Origin: Nymphaea colorata
Lineage: Eukaryota; Streptophyta; Magnoliopsida; Nymphaeales; Nymphaeaceae
Length of the DNA: 64,000 bases
Direction of reading: 5' to 3'
Assembly: GCF_008831285.2 (NCBI RefSeq)
Contig: NC_045138.2
Span: forward strand, 18,447,934 to 18,511,933
Shown piece by piece: positions 48,626 to 61,150 of this stretch (within the stretch, counting starts at the first letter, position 1; each line of letters starts with the position of its first letter). Position numbers and translations under genes: made by a program. The notes below the pieces were generated by a model, which was not told the origin of the DNA, made no database searches, and saw nothing but the letters and a program-made list of their open reading frames with translations.

Positions 48626-49135
48626 TTTATGATGCAGTTTTTAGGGATGCTTAAAACCGCAGCTATAAACTATTAAATCTTGTTATAACGGTTTAGAACC
48701 AGAACCATCTCGGCAAGCAGCTACCAGCCCTGCCCATAGCCACTGTGCCTAAAATTAGTTTGTGGTCACGGTTTTCTCTTTTTTAGAGAGAGAGAGCCGA
48801 CAAAATGAAAATTTATAAAAATAAAATGCGGTGACAGATTGAGAGAGAGAGACGCAATCATTCCGTGTACATAATTCACACACAACTCATTACAAATACT
48901 TTTTATTTGAAATTGTACACATTATCTTCATCCTCGTTTAGGTAGGTGAAGAAAATGAATGCAAATTAAATAATAATGAATGAGTCACACACGCGCATTC
49001 ATACATGTACAGCGCTTCATATGATAAGAATAAAAATGTAAACAACATCGCGCATGGCCAACTCCTTAGGACACCATGAAGAAAAAAGAATGGCAGTAGC
49101 GCTTCTGATTAAAATAAGAACTAGAAAATCAGGGC

Positions 49136-50298
49136 TTATGCCTTAAACAAGCTAAGCAGACTGAGAAACAGGTTGATGACGTCCAAATAAAGACTGACTG
49201 AAGCCCAGATGTAATCGTCGTAGCTGTATCTCTTAATCAGATTATCCGTGTCGTAGATTATGTATCCGCTGAAGATGATCGTCCCGAGAATGCCGTAGAT
49301 CATGTTGGTGATTTTGCCGAACGGAAACAAGATCTGATCCAAACAAAATATCACCGGAATTCAAAACTTCAGGCCCATTAAGATGAAAGGAAATCGAAGG
49401 ATTAGGAATATTTTTGTCGACTGTTTACCCGGATGATGCCAAAGCAAATGAGAGCAACCAATGAGCAGAAGAGGAAAGGCCCAAGAAATTTGAAATCGTG
49501 GCCGCGTCTTGCTGCCCAGAATGTGTAGAGAGTCAAGCTCACGACCAGCGCTGCCGTCACGCTTGCTGCTTCTAAGATGACCCTGCCTGCTCCAACCAAT
49601 GTAAGGGATTCAATGAAATTTTCTTAGGAATAGTTGCAGAACGTTAATCAAATAACATTAAAAATATGTGACGATTCGAGGGCAGGTCAAGGTGACCCGG
49701 CCTACTCCAATCAGGCAAAACAAGTTGCAGGAAGAACGGGGTTTAGCTTACCGCTGGTGAAGGCACAGGTCAAACCCACAAGGAAGCTCATGGAAACAGT
49801 GAAGAAACCGAGTAGAAGAAAATTGAACGGGTGCTTTTGCCGACAGAAGTACATGGGGAGCAGAACTGAACCAGCCAAAACAAAGAACAAAGAAAATTCA
49901 ATCAGCAAATTTCTTAGAAACAGAACTGGCAGCAAATTCAAGAAAGAATCATCAGGAATACAGAAAAGTAGAGAAATAAGAAATGGGTGAAAGGAGCAGG
50001 CGCAACAGGAAGAGATGGAAAACCAAAAATTCTAGAAGAAAAAATGACAGCAGTACTCACTAATGAAAGGAAGAACAAGGCTGACAATGTAAATGGCAAG
50101 TCCGGGGGTCGTCGTGACTAAGTAGTCCGCTATCGGATGAACGGCCACAACGACGGCACAGACCGCGACGGTGAGGAGGATCTGCACGGTGAGGATGGAA
50201 TAGATCTTTCGAATGAATGCCCATCGAAGCTCCGGGTTCTCCATCATCCCCGGGTACAGTGGTGGCGCCACTCCCACCTCAACATCGCCACCCTTCAT
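49136..50298 (-). CDS. Lifeguard (BAX inhibitor-1-like) membrane protein
   Basis: Four exons on the - strand: 50298-50061, 49865-49752, 49586-49429, 49333-49136. They join in frame to 708 nt, 235 aa plus stop, normal for plant LFG proteins. Seen: the N-terminal PPLYPGMMENPELRWAFIRK, FNFLLLGFFTVSMSFLVGLT then CAFTSG, VSLTLYTFWAARRGHDFKFL, and GYIIYDTDNLIKRYSYDDYI near the C-terminus. Together these are diagnostic of the TMBIM/BI-1-like family with seven membrane helices. These proteins act in ER, Golgi or tonoplast membranes in Ca2+ balance and suppression of stress-induced cell death, and Arabidopsis members affect powdery mildew susceptibility. The exact LFG subclass is not assigned. Introns are GT-AG and 85-195 bases long. 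A TATA box lies about 125 bases upstream. The protein ends LSLLSLFKA, slightly shorter than some relatives. Confidence 0.95.
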
Positions 50299-50419
50299 GT
50301 TGTTACTTGTCTCCTGCTGCCCGCCACCACCTGATCGTGTATGTTTGAGAGAGAGAGAGAGAGGACAATGGAAGATCAGCTGATAAAATTGGGGATGGAG
50401 AGAGGGAGGGATGGAAGGA

Positions 50420-50426
50420 TTTTATA
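50420..50426 (-). promoter_or_regulatory. Candidate TATA box of the Lifeguard gene
   Basis: TATAAAA on the - strand, about 122 bases before the ATG at 50298, with a (CT)n run (50346-50362 read on the - strand) in the leader. Inferred from motif and spacing. Confidence 0.5.
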
Positions 50427-50439
50427 AGTCGCGAGGAGA

Positions 50440-52010
50440 GGTTGGTTCCATAGACTTTCCTGTTTCCTTCATGTTGTGGTCAAGAAAATGATCCGGTAAA
50501 TACCTGTAAGTTAATAGATTTATAGCCCAAACGCGGAACAAAAAGTTTCTTGGTTCTTGCATTTGATGAGTCACCCATGCTGTTGAAATGATCCAATTCC
50601 GTATGACGCATCCAGCTTAGAGCTTACCCAAAAATTAAGGCTTATAAATACGAAATTAAATGAGTCAAAGTAGCGGACATTTGAAAAAACCAGTCTTCAT
50701 CTTTAGTCACTGTTAAGGGCGCGTTTGATCACTTAAGATTTGATATTAGAAAATTTCGGACTCTTGTTGCTTGACTATAATATGAAATTATGCTTGGACA
50801 ATGCAATTTGAAGACAATGATGATTTTATATTTTTAGTTCTCAAAGGCCATAGTTTGTTAATATCATAGACGTAAAGTGAACCCCTTATTAAAATATAAG
50901 ACACTTGAATCTAAGATGCAAGGCAGTCAAATATCGGCTAACCTAATTGGACAGGGTCCAGTCATCCTCAACAAATTGGAGGCATTACTTGCACCTAATC
51001 AAATATTGACACAGTTAAGTTTTTATTTAAGGGACCACATTTTAGTTATAAACTGAAATACAGGCCTCATGTTTGTGCTTTCTCCAACGCGAACCTCAAG
51101 TAATAACTGATAGTTATCAATTAAAAGGCAAATGTGAGCGACGATAAGGGAAATAAGTCAAATGACCCTACTTTTCCATCCACAAAGGATAACGTTAAAA
51201 ATCAAATCAGGAATTTTGACATCTCCTAACATGTCATAGCTTCATTAGGCTTTGCTTTTCTACAGTTATTAACGAAAGTGAAGTCTGCACCAAAATGAAT
51301 AAAAAAATGGAGTTCATATTCAAATTTATGATAAAAAAAAAAAGAGAGCAACTTGGGCGTTACTTTGATGACATGCGGTACAGCTGAGAAGGATCATAAC
51401 AAACAACTTGCTTTAAAAAATTAAAAATTAAAAATTAAAAATTAAAAAATTAAAATTAAAATAATTTTTTTTTTATGATTAGCTTTTAAAATTTGTCGGC
51501 CCTAACTTATGTCAGGGTCATAAGAAGACGATGTCATGGAAATGATCAGTATAAAATGAGGGTTTGGTATGTAAACTTCAAAAGTATATAGTTTTGTTCC
51601 CAATTTCTTACATGATTGGAAACAAATAGACCTGAACAGTTTGAACAACCACCAAGCAAGACCATATATATATATATATATATACTGCACCATAATTCCA
51701 GTCTTAATTTGTCAAATAAACAACTGATGAACTAAGACGTCTCTCACCATGTCCCATTAAAATTTTTTTTTCTCCCTCTTACCGACCCCTATCTTCCCTC
51801 CATCTCTTCCCTTTCCTTATTTACTTTCTCCAACCCCCCTCTTCCCAAACTTCTTCCAACATACCAGCCACCAGTCCTGTCCAAGCTCCGTCATCAGGGA
51901 AGGGTGCTCGCGGCCTCCTCCCTTTCTTGTTCAACTTCTTTTTTCCTTTGTTGTTCTTGTTAAGATAAGTGGAAAACCATCTGCTTTTGCACTAGGCCGG
52001 CTGGGGTTTC
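50440..52010. other. Intergenic, no gene recognised
   Basis: AT-rich. Contains a TTAAAAA repeat run (51418-51462), a (TA)n run (51664-51684) and a pyrimidine-rich stretch (51765-51860). No supported coding region. Confidence 0.5.
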
Positions 52011-52016
52011 GTTGAG

Positions 52017-52204
52017 CAGGGATGGAGGGAAGAGGGGCCCACCTAGGCCATGGCCCTCCTCCAATCAATGAATTTTTTTTTACATTGAAAATAATATTAC
52101 TTTCTAATTGCATAATGTATTTTTTGTATTAAAATTCAGTTTGTAGAGCCCTACAGATCAAACTCTCGGGCTTGCTTGTAAAGAAAATTCTGACTTCACC
52201 CCTG
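52017..52204. mobile_element. ~188-bp hAT-like MITE, CAGGGATGGAGG end
   Basis: The left end CAGGGATGGAGG pairs imperfectly with the inverse of the right end (CAGGGGTGAAGTCAG). It shares the T-run plus TTTTACATTGAAAA core with 43261-43424, so both belong to one family. No clear target duplication. Confidence 0.5.
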
Positions 52205-52867
52205 CCGATTACAACTGAGTCCCGACTGCCCGTTGGCACTGGGCAGCGGCGCTGAAGATGGATGAATTATTTCACCATCTATTTCTGTGCAGCTGCCGAC
52301 GGCATCGCCTGACACTACTCTTCTACTCCTTCCCTCCCTCTCTCACCCGACACAAGATACTTTAGAACGAAGAGAATGCTTCAGTGATTTTTCCTTTCCT
52401 CAATGGAGAGAAGATCCGCAAAGCCATTCTACTAATGCACCTTTCAATCAAGAGATGCACAACCCGTTTCAACTAAGCAAAAACTTAGTAAGCTTACAAG
52501 CAAAAAAACTTAGTAACACTTAGTTACTAAGAAAAAGAAACTAAGCGTGTCTTAACAAAAAACTTCTGATTTAGTAACTAAGTTTTTAATATAAGTTCAG
52601 CAAGACGAGGGACCAAGCAAGAGAGACAGGCAGACAGAAAGGAGGACAGAGATCCTTGTGCTGGGAAATGATGTCCAGCAACATTTCAGAAGAGGTAACA
52701 AGACGATCTCTTCTCAATTTTTTTGTACTTCTTGAACTGTGCGTCTTAATTTTTTGTTTTCATGCTCCATGTCACGCTGAAAGCTTCATTCATTTGGCCT
52801 AAAGCCATGTGTAATCAGTCAAAACACTACCCATCATCAGATTATGAAATTATCTAGAAGACAATTG

Positions 52868-53190
52868 TGTTAGCAAGATTACAGGGATTGCCTCCATTAC
52901 CTTCTTTGTTAAGGAAGGTTACAGCTGCCTAATCAAGATTCTCTCTCCGTTTCCTTATCTCATAATTTTCTTATCCATCAAAATTGTGTTGCCCTATTTA
53001 TCACAAGAATCCTGCATGATTCTCTTGACTAATATGGCTTGGTGTGTAGCCCATAAAAGAGAGAGTTGTCTTCTCTCAAAAGGTATCACATAGAAATAAA
53101 GGAGTGTTCTTATTCTCGTGGATGTAGGCATTGAATTGCCGAACCATGTACATGCTTATGTTTGTGTCTTTCGTTTTCATGTTTTTAACA
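52868..53190 (+). mobile_element. 5' LTR of a copia retrotransposon
   Basis: Runs from TGTTAGCAAG to TTTTTAACA, directly followed by a primer-binding site. About 323 bases, with TG...CA ends. The matching 3' LTR is not in the window, so the boundaries rest on the ends and the primer site only. Confidence 0.7.
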
Positions 53191-53203
53191 TGGTATCAAA
53201 GCC
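53191..53203 (+). other. Primer-binding site (initiator Met-tRNA type)
   Basis: TGGTATCAAAGCC immediately after the LTR. Plant copia elements use TGGTATCAGAGC, complementary to the 3' end of initiator Met-tRNA. One base differs. Confidence 0.8.
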
Positions 53204-54410
53204 AAGTTCCTATTGAAAGGGAGCATTCTTGCTGTCTACTGCAAGATCGCTCGTGAGACACCTGTGACAGATTCTAGCCAAAAGTGCAGGAGGTTCAAGA
53301 GTGACGAGAGTTAGCGGTATTAGCCTTAGGAGGAGGGCACATCATCCTCTGTTTCCCACAGCATATTCTTCAACGTCTGTGCAAAAATAAGAGTACCGCT
53401 ATCTTTGCGCCAGAGTGCCGCTGGATCAACCTTCAGCCAGTGGGAGTGCTGCGACGCCAAGAAAGTTCTGCGAAAGAGTGCTCGCTGGATCAACCTTGTT
53501 CCAGCAGAAAGTTCTCCTGCGTTTCACTGCTATTGAAGCTTCCACCAGCATCGCCCAAAAAACTCCCATCGGCGTCACCCATTGAAGCTTCCATCGGCGT
53601 CGCCCAAAAAAACCCTCATCGGTGTCGTCCAAGCTTGGGAGGGTCATCCGAGAGAGAGAGAGGCCGCCCGTCGCTCCGGCGTCGCACGATCATCCTCTGC
53701 TAATTCAGTTTGGTGGAACGCCCATCTTCCTCTGGTGCGCCCTTCTTCACACTGCACCTCTTTGAAGTTTTCCTTTTACTTGAGAGGGGGCGACACTAGC
53801 AGCAGCCACCTCTTCATCCGTTATATGGGTCTGCCAAATGTCATCGTGTGAGAAATGGAGGGACTACCAAAAAGGAAACTGCCCTCCCTGTAATGTAATC
53901 GGGTGATATTGTGGGCAATGTAATCGGGTGATATTGTGGGCAAGCCAACCGCTTCAAAAAGGAAGGGAGACGCGGGAGGATCTCTCGCACGTTCTTCTCT
54001 AATAATATTAGAGAGTCCCATCTCCTTAGTTGGCGCCATTTGCCTTTGGTAGCCGTTTCAAAAGAAGGGGATCATTCCGCTCGCCCACCAATTCCTGTCA
54101 AAAGAAAGCCACCTCCGGTCCTCCACCTTACCAAAAAGCCGCAAGGGAGAAATCAACCCAAGCAGCAAGGCGATTTTTTTTTACCGATGGCTAGCATTCA
54201 GAATGGAGACGAACATTCCAGAGGGTTAAAATCCTCTGATCAACATGGTACATTAAGAATTACTTCCACTCTTATAAATGGCGCAAACCATCTAAGTTGA
54301 GCCAAGGCTGCAAGACTCTTTCTTAGTGGGAGATTTAAGGCGGGATACCTAAAATGAAAAAATCAAACCTTCGGCTACTAATGATCCAGGTATGAAGAGT
54401 GGGAATCTAA
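53204..54410 (+). mobile_element. Leader and start of gag of a truncated copia element
   Basis: After a leader of about 950 bases with several broken frames, the gag N-terminal region is visible at about 54180-54410. It reads LINGANHLSW in one frame, then AKAARLFLSGRFKAGYL, then a DPGYEEW-like word after a stop. This is the UBN2-type gag pattern (W..A....LSGR.K.G). The element ends there: no protease, integrase or RT follows, and a poly(A) run and GC-rich repeat lie next. A 25-base tandem duplication occurs at 53892-53941. Confidence 0.7.
53892..53941 (+). repeat. Perfect 25-base tandem duplication
   Basis: AATGTAATCGGGTGATATTG plus TGGGC occurs twice head to tail in the leader of the truncated copia element. 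Confidence 0.9.
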
Positions 54411-54529
54411 AAAAAAAAAAAAATTATATGTTGTTCTATATAAAATTTTTATTTTGAAACATGATTTTTGGCCCTACTCAAAACTTAAAAAAATTTAACT
54501 CGCCACATGAAAAATTTCTAGTTCCATTC

Positions 54530-55320
54530 CTGATAGGCCTGGGCGCTGGGTCGGGTCGCTGGTGGGTACCCGGTACCTGGCCTGGAATGGGCCCGGGTTC
54601 GGGCCGTGATTTGCAAAAGACAGGCTTTCGCCGGTTGCGCCCGGCCCGGCCCGACATTAAAACGGGCTGGGTGGGTCCCGGTTTTAAGTTGGGACTGTTG
54701 GGGCCCATTGGGAACATTAGCTATAGACAGCAATCTTCTTGGCTTAGCTTTCTTCCCCCTTTTTCTTCTCTCCTCTTTAAATCTTCTTTTACTGTTTTTC
54801 AAGTTTTTTTAAGTTACCCTGTATGCTCGTTGTGACTAAAGTTTGTTAATGTATTTTCATTTTGTTTGGTCTCTCTCTTTTTCTTTCTTTCTCTTGTGGT
54901 AACGTAGAGTAGACTCTTAGGTCTCTGTCTTTGTTTATTGCTGCCGGAGAAGGCAGACCGAGAAGGAAGAGCGTCGCCCTTCTATAGCAGGAGGTATTGC
55001 AACACGTTGTCCCTCTCTCTATGAGCATGTGTTGTTGCCGTAGAACCCTTTTCCGGCAGGTTAGGGACTATGATCGCAGCAGTATAGCACGTGTTGTTGT
55101 AGAACCCTTTTTTGGCAGGTTAGGAAGGCGGTTAATTGTTTGCCAATTGCCATCTTCGAATCCATTTTCTCTTGTGTGAATTCTAGTTTGGTGATGCTGA
55201 CTGGCTCGACCCGGCCCCACCCAACAATTAACAAAACGGGTTGAGTTGGGCCTCGGACATGGTTGACCCAGCTCGATACCCAGCCCGGCCCCTTAATAAT
55301 CAATTAAGCTAGACGATGGG
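54530..55320. repeat. GC-rich GGGCC/GACCC repeat debris
   Basis: 54533-54720 and 55200-55300 are rich in GGTCGGG, GCCCGGGTT and GACCCGGCCC words, similar to 28570-28740 and 42870-42945. Open frames here reflect composition only. Between them is sequence without a recognisable gene, in which TTTT.GGCAGGTTAGG occurs twice (55049, 55109). Confidence 0.5.
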
Positions 55321-55366
55321 GAACGATCATGGGGAATGAGAACGTCCATTTGGTGAGACTTCCTTT

Positions 55367-56303
55367 TTCTTTTCCTGGTTGTTGATTTTTTTTTTCTGTG
55401 TTATTTTTTGTTTTTTCGAGTTAAGTCCTTGATACTGGTGTGTTTTTTTTTTCTGATTAGATATTCGTGTCATTCTAGGATTTAATCGTATTTGGATTAG
55501 ATGTATTCTTTATTCTATCGGCATTATAGAATAATCATATAAAATGGGTGTCATTCTTAAAGCCTAACTAGATTCGATTCCTTAATGGAATATTTTTTTT
55601 TTTTTACAGATCCACTTTTCTTTTTAGCAGTTTTAGTAGGATATCGGGATTTGTCAACATCAGTTATTCGTGATGCTCTTAATTGTAATTGGAATTCTCT
55701 TGCTGCTTTCCTGTCAAATGTTTTTTGCAAGCTAAGATGAAATCGGGATAAGAGATAAATTGTTTATTGATATTTATTAGGCATAGGTACCATAACCGCT
55801 ACATAAACAAGTGGTTGGAAAAATACAATACCTGCCATGTCTTGAAGTTTCAGATGTCTGTGGAAGGCAACAAGCTGACTATGGTGGTAGTGTCGAGGGA
55901 GAAGACGAAGGGAGGAGGAGAAGGAGGGGAAAGGACGAAAGAATGAGGAGGAGGAGGAGGGTCAGGCCAAAATTTAAAACATAGTGGTGGTGCCTGGGGT
56001 GGAGTTTTCATTTTATATATGTATCACCACCTTGTTGAATTCCAATTGTCAATAAGATTTCTTTCTTAAATGAAAGACTAATAAATTATTTTTAATCTTA
56101 TATTTTTTGTTTTCAAGTTCTAATAATGCTTCTTTCCTAAATAAACATATTCATAAATTATGTTCTATTCTTACCTTCATTTCCAATTTTAATAAGATTT
56201 CGTTCCTTCTTTTAGTTTTACTTTTATTTACTGTTCTAAAGGGCTTAACGTAGTTGTTTAAGCCTTTGGTGAATGAGGTTAGGCAGCATTATATCTATGT
56301 GGT
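55367..56303 (+). repeat. Dispersed ~930-base duplication, copy B, with RING fragment
   Basis: Collinear with 43735-44665. At 55784-55870 it carries HRYHNRYINKWLEKYNTCHV then FQMSVEGNKL, a RING-H2 half with the sixth and eighth ligands lost. The GA-rich tail (GGAGGAGAAGGAGGGG) is also shared. The small differences between the copies (short indels and substitutions) suggest both are decaying without selection. Confidence 0.8.
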
Positions 56304-57371
56304 TAGTCAATTTTCTTGAGTAATGGGAGGAGCGCCTTCAAAAGCTTCATAACAAAGTGCTACTGGTCACGCTTAATCTACATACTAAAGCATGAATGCT
56401 TGTAGTAAAGGTTAGAGGCAGCAAAATGAGGGCGGCAAAGGCTTTCAAACAGCTAGCAACTTCCACCTCTCACTATTGGAAAGCCTATGGGAAGAAGCTC
56501 GGGAAAATACAGTAGGGCATCACCCGTGAGAAAGATCAACTCTGTACTTTGTTATTAAACATCTTCCAAAATGATCTCCATGTCATGTTTTCAAATATTT
56601 CATGTTGTCATGCAATGGAAGCATTTTCTTATGGTCAATTTCGCTTCTTCTGTTTTTTCAATCTGGGGACCTTCTAATGTAATACGTACCTCGGTGGTTT
56701 ACATGTTTATTTTTGTTTGTGTGCATGCGTTTGTACATGTTTCATACGTATTAATTTCTGAAATTTGTGAACAAAACAGAGATTAGCTAGAATTTAATAA
56801 ATGGCAGGAAAGGCATATATATATATATATATATATATCTGTAACAACAGGAAGATTATTTGACATATGAGAGTAACTAAGATCCAGGTGAGTTAAATCT
56901 CTAAGAGTTCCTATTGTGATATGAGAGTAACTAAGATCCAGGTGAGTTTGAGGCGAAAATCACTTTTATTTAAAATCTAGGGGGAGGTAGGCTTTGGTTT
57001 TGCTAAAATTGAGTTTTGGCAAAACCCATTTTTTATGTCAGGCTGAACCGTCTTGAAACAATTAGATGATGAACCTTTAAGTGGGGGTGAATCTTTTGGA
57101 AGAAAGTAGCAAAGCTGGAAAGAGCTTGTCCCAAAAGGTAGAAGAATCCATCTTCATTTGGGAACTGTCCATTTAAAAGTTGCAAGTATGCACAACTTGT
57201 GCTCAATCAATTGCTCTCACCAACTCATCTTACGACAATATAAGATAAGACATCCAGACACCATCCAATAGCATGTGACCATTAATGATGCCTATCCGAT
57301 ATTTTATCGTCTGTCCAAGTGGGGTCCTCACATCATATGGAGCCAATTTGCTAATTATTGAATCAACTTGA

Positions 57372-57373
<2 letters not shown>
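56304..57373. other. Intergenic, no gene recognised
   Basis: Contains a (TA)n run (56816-56838) and a direct repeat: ATATGAGAGTAACTAAGATC at 56865 and again at 56919, 54 bases apart. No coding region is supported. Confidence 0.5.

Positions 57374-57374
<1 letters not shown>

Positions 57375-57454
<80 letters not shown>
57375..57454 (+). repeat. (CT)n(TA)n compound microsatellite
   Basis: About 43 bases of CT then about 38 of TA, 158 bases downstream of the stop codon of LRX copy 3, probably in or near its 3' UTR. Confidence 0.95.
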
Positions 57455-57456
<2 letters not shown>

Positions 57457-57611
57457 AAATAAACTCCAACTCTTTTATATTTTCGTCAAACTTAAAAAAA
57501 AAATTAAAGGAGAATACAAGTTCAGTCCCTAACTCTTTTTCGAATATATATGACCTAGATCTGTCGTGGTCCAGTTCGCTGTGTTGGTGGACGATACTGA
57601 TTGCGAGCCGA

Positions 57612-58670
57612 TCAAGCCAAGTTGCAGCCAGCGGTAGCACAGCTTACATGGAACCTCTGGTTGGTGCACTCTTCTTGTGGCCGTTGGGCCGGCCTGCCTG
57701 GGATGCAGTTCCCGTCATCGGAATATTTTGGCAGGTTCAAGCATATGGGTGGATCGTCGTCGAAATAATTGTACGAGTATGTAAAGTTCCGAAGCCTCGG
57801 CAGCTCGCAGATGCCGGCGGGAATCTCACCGGAAAGATTGTTTTCTGCTACATTCAGCTGCTCCAAGCTTCTCATGCCTCCCATGCTCTCTGGTAAGGGC
57901 CCAACAAATTTGTTTGACCCAATATCCAAAACTGTGAGCTCAACCAGATTGCCTATCTCCTTGGGGATACATGAAGACAGTGAGTTATTGAGCAGCAAGA
58001 TCTCATGTAGAGTGGAGCTCATCCTCCCAATTGATTCAGGCACACAACCATATATGTCGTTATTAGCAAGTACCACTACAGAGGCAGGTAAATTCCCGAA
58101 GTTCTCGGGGATTGATGATGCGAAATTGTTGTCGTTGACAAATAATGCATCCAACTTCATGTCAAAAAGTTCCGCCGGAAGTGTCCCTTCAAACGCGTTG
58201 AACCGAATATCAAGGAACCTGAGCGACGGCATCGACAAGACCACTGATGGAAATGTGCCAGATAACTGGTTATTGCTCACATCAAGCTCAGTTAGCAACT
58301 TGAGGTTCCTGAAAGATTTGGGTATGGAACCCGTGAACTGGTTTGAGTTCAGGTGGATGAATGCTAGATCGGTCAACTGCCCTAACTCCTCCGGCAAAGT
58401 TCCGGCAAGGCCAAAGTGGTTGAGGTCTATTCCGGACACAACTAAGAGGCCGCCGACGGCCAGCGTCTGGGCGCAATAGATTCCAGTATAGCTGCAAACG
58501 TCAAGGCCAACCCATGTTTCCAATACATTATGCAGATCAAGGGTTATGGTGGATCTCCATACCTGAAGCACTGTGAAAGCAACCTGGAGATGGAGGCTCA
58601 AGAGCAAAGATGAAGTTGGCACAAGGCATAAGAGTGAAAATAAGACCACGAAAGTGATCCTAGGAGTCAT
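57612..58670 (-). CDS. LRX-type LRR protein lacking the extensin tail, LRX copy 3
   Basis: Intronless, 352 aa on the - strand. The N-terminus is a secretion signal (MTPRITFVVLFSLLCLVPTS). It has the LRX N-terminal block (VAFTVLQVWRSTITLDLHN, VCSYTGIYC) and about ten LRRs (NFGNLPASVVVLANNDI, SLEQLNVAENNLSGEIP). The hinge (FTYSYNYFDDDPPICL, NCIPGRPAQRPQEEC) ends VSCATAGCNLA and stop. In copies 1 and 2 the matching VDC...C is followed at once by the proline tail, so this one stops exactly at the domain border. No proline-rich frame follows in any reading of the next 200 bases. It should be secreted and could still bind RALF-type ligands, but it lacks the wall-anchoring part. The N-terminal block is more diverged (SLLLSLHLQ instead of NPRLQNAYI). 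The LRR frame is intact, so the gene looks functional rather than dead. Confidence 0.92.
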   Translation of the reverse strand: MTPRITFVVLFSLLCLVPTSSLLLSLHLQVAFTVLQVWRSTITLDLHNVLETWVGLDVCSYTGIYCAQTLAVGGLLVVSGIDLNHFGLAGTLPEELGQLTDLAFIHLNSNQFTGSIPKSFRNLKLLTELDVSNNQLSGTFPSVVLSMPSLRFLDIRFNAFEGTLPAELFDMKLDALFVNDNNFASSIPENFGNLPASVVVLANNDIYGCVPESIGRMSSTLHEILLLNNSLSSCIPKEIGNLVELTVLDIGSNKFVGPLPESMGGMRSLEQLNVAENNLSGEIPAGICELPRLRNFTYSYNYFDDDPPICLNLPKYSDDGNCIPGRPAQRPQEECTNQRFHVSCATAGCNLA

Positions 58671-58847
58671 TTAGCCTCAACAATGGCGGTATTGATCGGC
58701 TTCGAAGCTATCCTTTTGGTCAGAAACATGAAGAAGAAGGGGAAGAATGGCACCAAGCTGAGCGACTTAATAGTCACACATATAAATCATGTACATGTGG
58801 TACTGTACCCTTTTCATATGAAGAAAGAATATTAAAATACTAATCCA

Positions 58848-58850
<3 letters not shown>

Positions 58851-58898
<48 letters not shown>
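58851..58898 (+). repeat. (TA)n microsatellite upstream of LRX copy 3
   Basis: About 48 bases of pure alternating TA, 181 bases upstream of the ATG, so probably in the promoter. Confidence 0.95.
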
Positions 58899-58900
<2 letters not shown>

Positions 58901-61150
58901 AGTCATTGTAGATATGCCTGATGTTTTACCGGGTGTGCATTATTGTGAAAGAAGACACGAGTGTACAGCTCAGTCAAATCCATGTTCCCACCACGCAAAC
59001 TTAGGCATACTAGATTACGCGTTATATCCTCGTCCATATCTACGAAGAGATGGAATGTGCATCTTGGCTTACATGCTGCCAAACTTTCAGGCAAACTCAA
59101 TATTTGATCTTCATAGTTTACATTTGTATTAATTAATAAAGTTTCTCAACCACTCACTACGGCTAATTAGACTGGCCAACTTAAACCATCAAAAGGAGTT
59201 TAATATTTCCATAACTACAAAATAAATTTATTCTTTCCTTGACAGTGTCTACTAATTAATTACTAGTTTTTTAATTTATCATTTTCATTTTAAATTCAAT
59301 AATCTATCCTTTGGTCCACCAACCATCCATAAGTTTCGTTATATGAAATGTGTAAAATTGGATCTTACAAGTTAGATTAGTACATCATGTATATAGATAT
59401 ACAAGTTAGACTAGTACGTCATTTATATTTTTATGTTTATATAGAGCAAACCGATAGCCACAAGGCCCTGATATGCCATAGTTGACAGAAATTAACTACA
59501 CTGTTTATTTTAAAGAAATCAGATGTTAGAGTTTACGTTGAGAAAAATAGAAATTTAGTGATACCTTCCAGAGATCCCTCAAAGGAGGAAACACGAGTTT
59601 TTTTTTTTTTTAATGAGATTCCTCGCCTTCTTTAAGAGGTATCACTGCCTCTTACGATGGAATCGGGTTGGGGAATTCCCCTTTCATTAGATCAGACAAC
59701 TTTACCAGATAATAAGGAAGCAAAATTCATGGATGGAGTATTTTAATATCTCTAAAATATAATTAAACGTTTATTTTTTTCAGCTTAATTTCAACCATAT
59801 GATTTTCTTAAAATCAATGACGCAAATGATTCTCATCATGTTGACATGAAAGTCTGATCGCTACTCGTTTATGTAATATATAAGTAAAATGTCCACATAA
59901 TCTATGCACGTCAGATACGTACAATAAAGTTTATTAGAAGTAACGCTAACCATCATGATGTCAATTAAACAACCGATCCGGATTGAGTCCATAAAATGCT
60001 TTGCTTAACAAGTTCCAGAACGTCGAAGGGATTAATTAGTTAGCTAGGAACTATATATATTATATATAATTTAAAGTTAATTTGAAAACATCATTACAAT
60101 GTTATAAATGTCCAAGTACCATCCTTCAAGCAAGAAAGAGACTGTCATCGTTAAATTTATCAGTTTTAACTAATTGTCACCTCAGTAAGTTTTCATATGT
60201 GATGCTGTTCCTCTACACCGAAGGAACGTGTGGTTAAGTAGCGGCGGACCTGATTTTGCAAATATTGATACAACTTAACAAGGCATTTGATGGAAGGAAC
60301 ACACTGAACAGGTAGCATAGTGTGACGTTTTCTTCGCTCCATGGTCTACCATGGAACATGAGGGAGCAGACTGAGACTGTGCTCCTCTGCTTTTGCATGC
60401 ACCTAAAGGTAAAAACCATGCACATTGATGTTCTCAATTTGCTAGCGTTTTATTTTATTGTTTTCCAGTTACTCTTAAATGATAGCACAAATTACTCCAA
60501 TGTTGGCCATATGAAAAATATCATCCCAGATATTACGATTCGTCCAAATGGTCAGGTCAGCATGGGTAAGATTTTATTAAAGCTACCAGAACTATATTAA
60601 CTAAACAGCAGAACCACCTCTGGTTTTCCAGATTACCCAACAAGCTGTTCGATTGAAATTTTGCTTTTGACCGGAACTTCAGCTGAAAATTGTCCTCCCT
60701 CATTCGTTTTCTCTGGATAGCAAAGATTGCAGAAGTTAACAATATAAAGAAGTTGCTTATGCTCTTTTGATCATCTAATGATTCGATCATGAACATCAAG
60801 CTATGCATAGAAGAGTTTTGAATTAAGAGCGGATGGACTGATCTGGGAAACCCTTGATAAGAACAGGCAGCTTTTTAGTTGGGTTTAAAATTGCTGCTAA
60901 ATTGCTAATGTTCAGAGCAGAGTGGCCAATCTATAAAACTAGCAAACAGGGGATTTACTATTCAGTATCTTGGTGTTGCCTTAGATGCTACTAAAGTGAC
61001 CTCAAATTTTTTCCAAGCTTTAAGATGCTTTACTTTTTGTTACTTTTTAGTAGCAACTGAAGAGTTGATGTTTACAACCTAATAGCAACTGGATGTAAGC
61101 AATTTAGCCCTGGCAGACGCTGCCCGTCTTCCCCCTTGAACAAGCATTGT
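58899..61150. other. Intergenic, no gene recognised
   Basis: AT-rich with no recognisable gene on either strand. Frames at 60234-60808 are under 95 codons and show no domain. Confidence 0.5.

Noticed and set aside
54461-54835. 124-codon frame with Gly/Pro/Arg-rich sequence
   Set aside because: Falls in the GGGCC-rich dispersed repeat; similar frames occur on the opposite strand and no domain is present.
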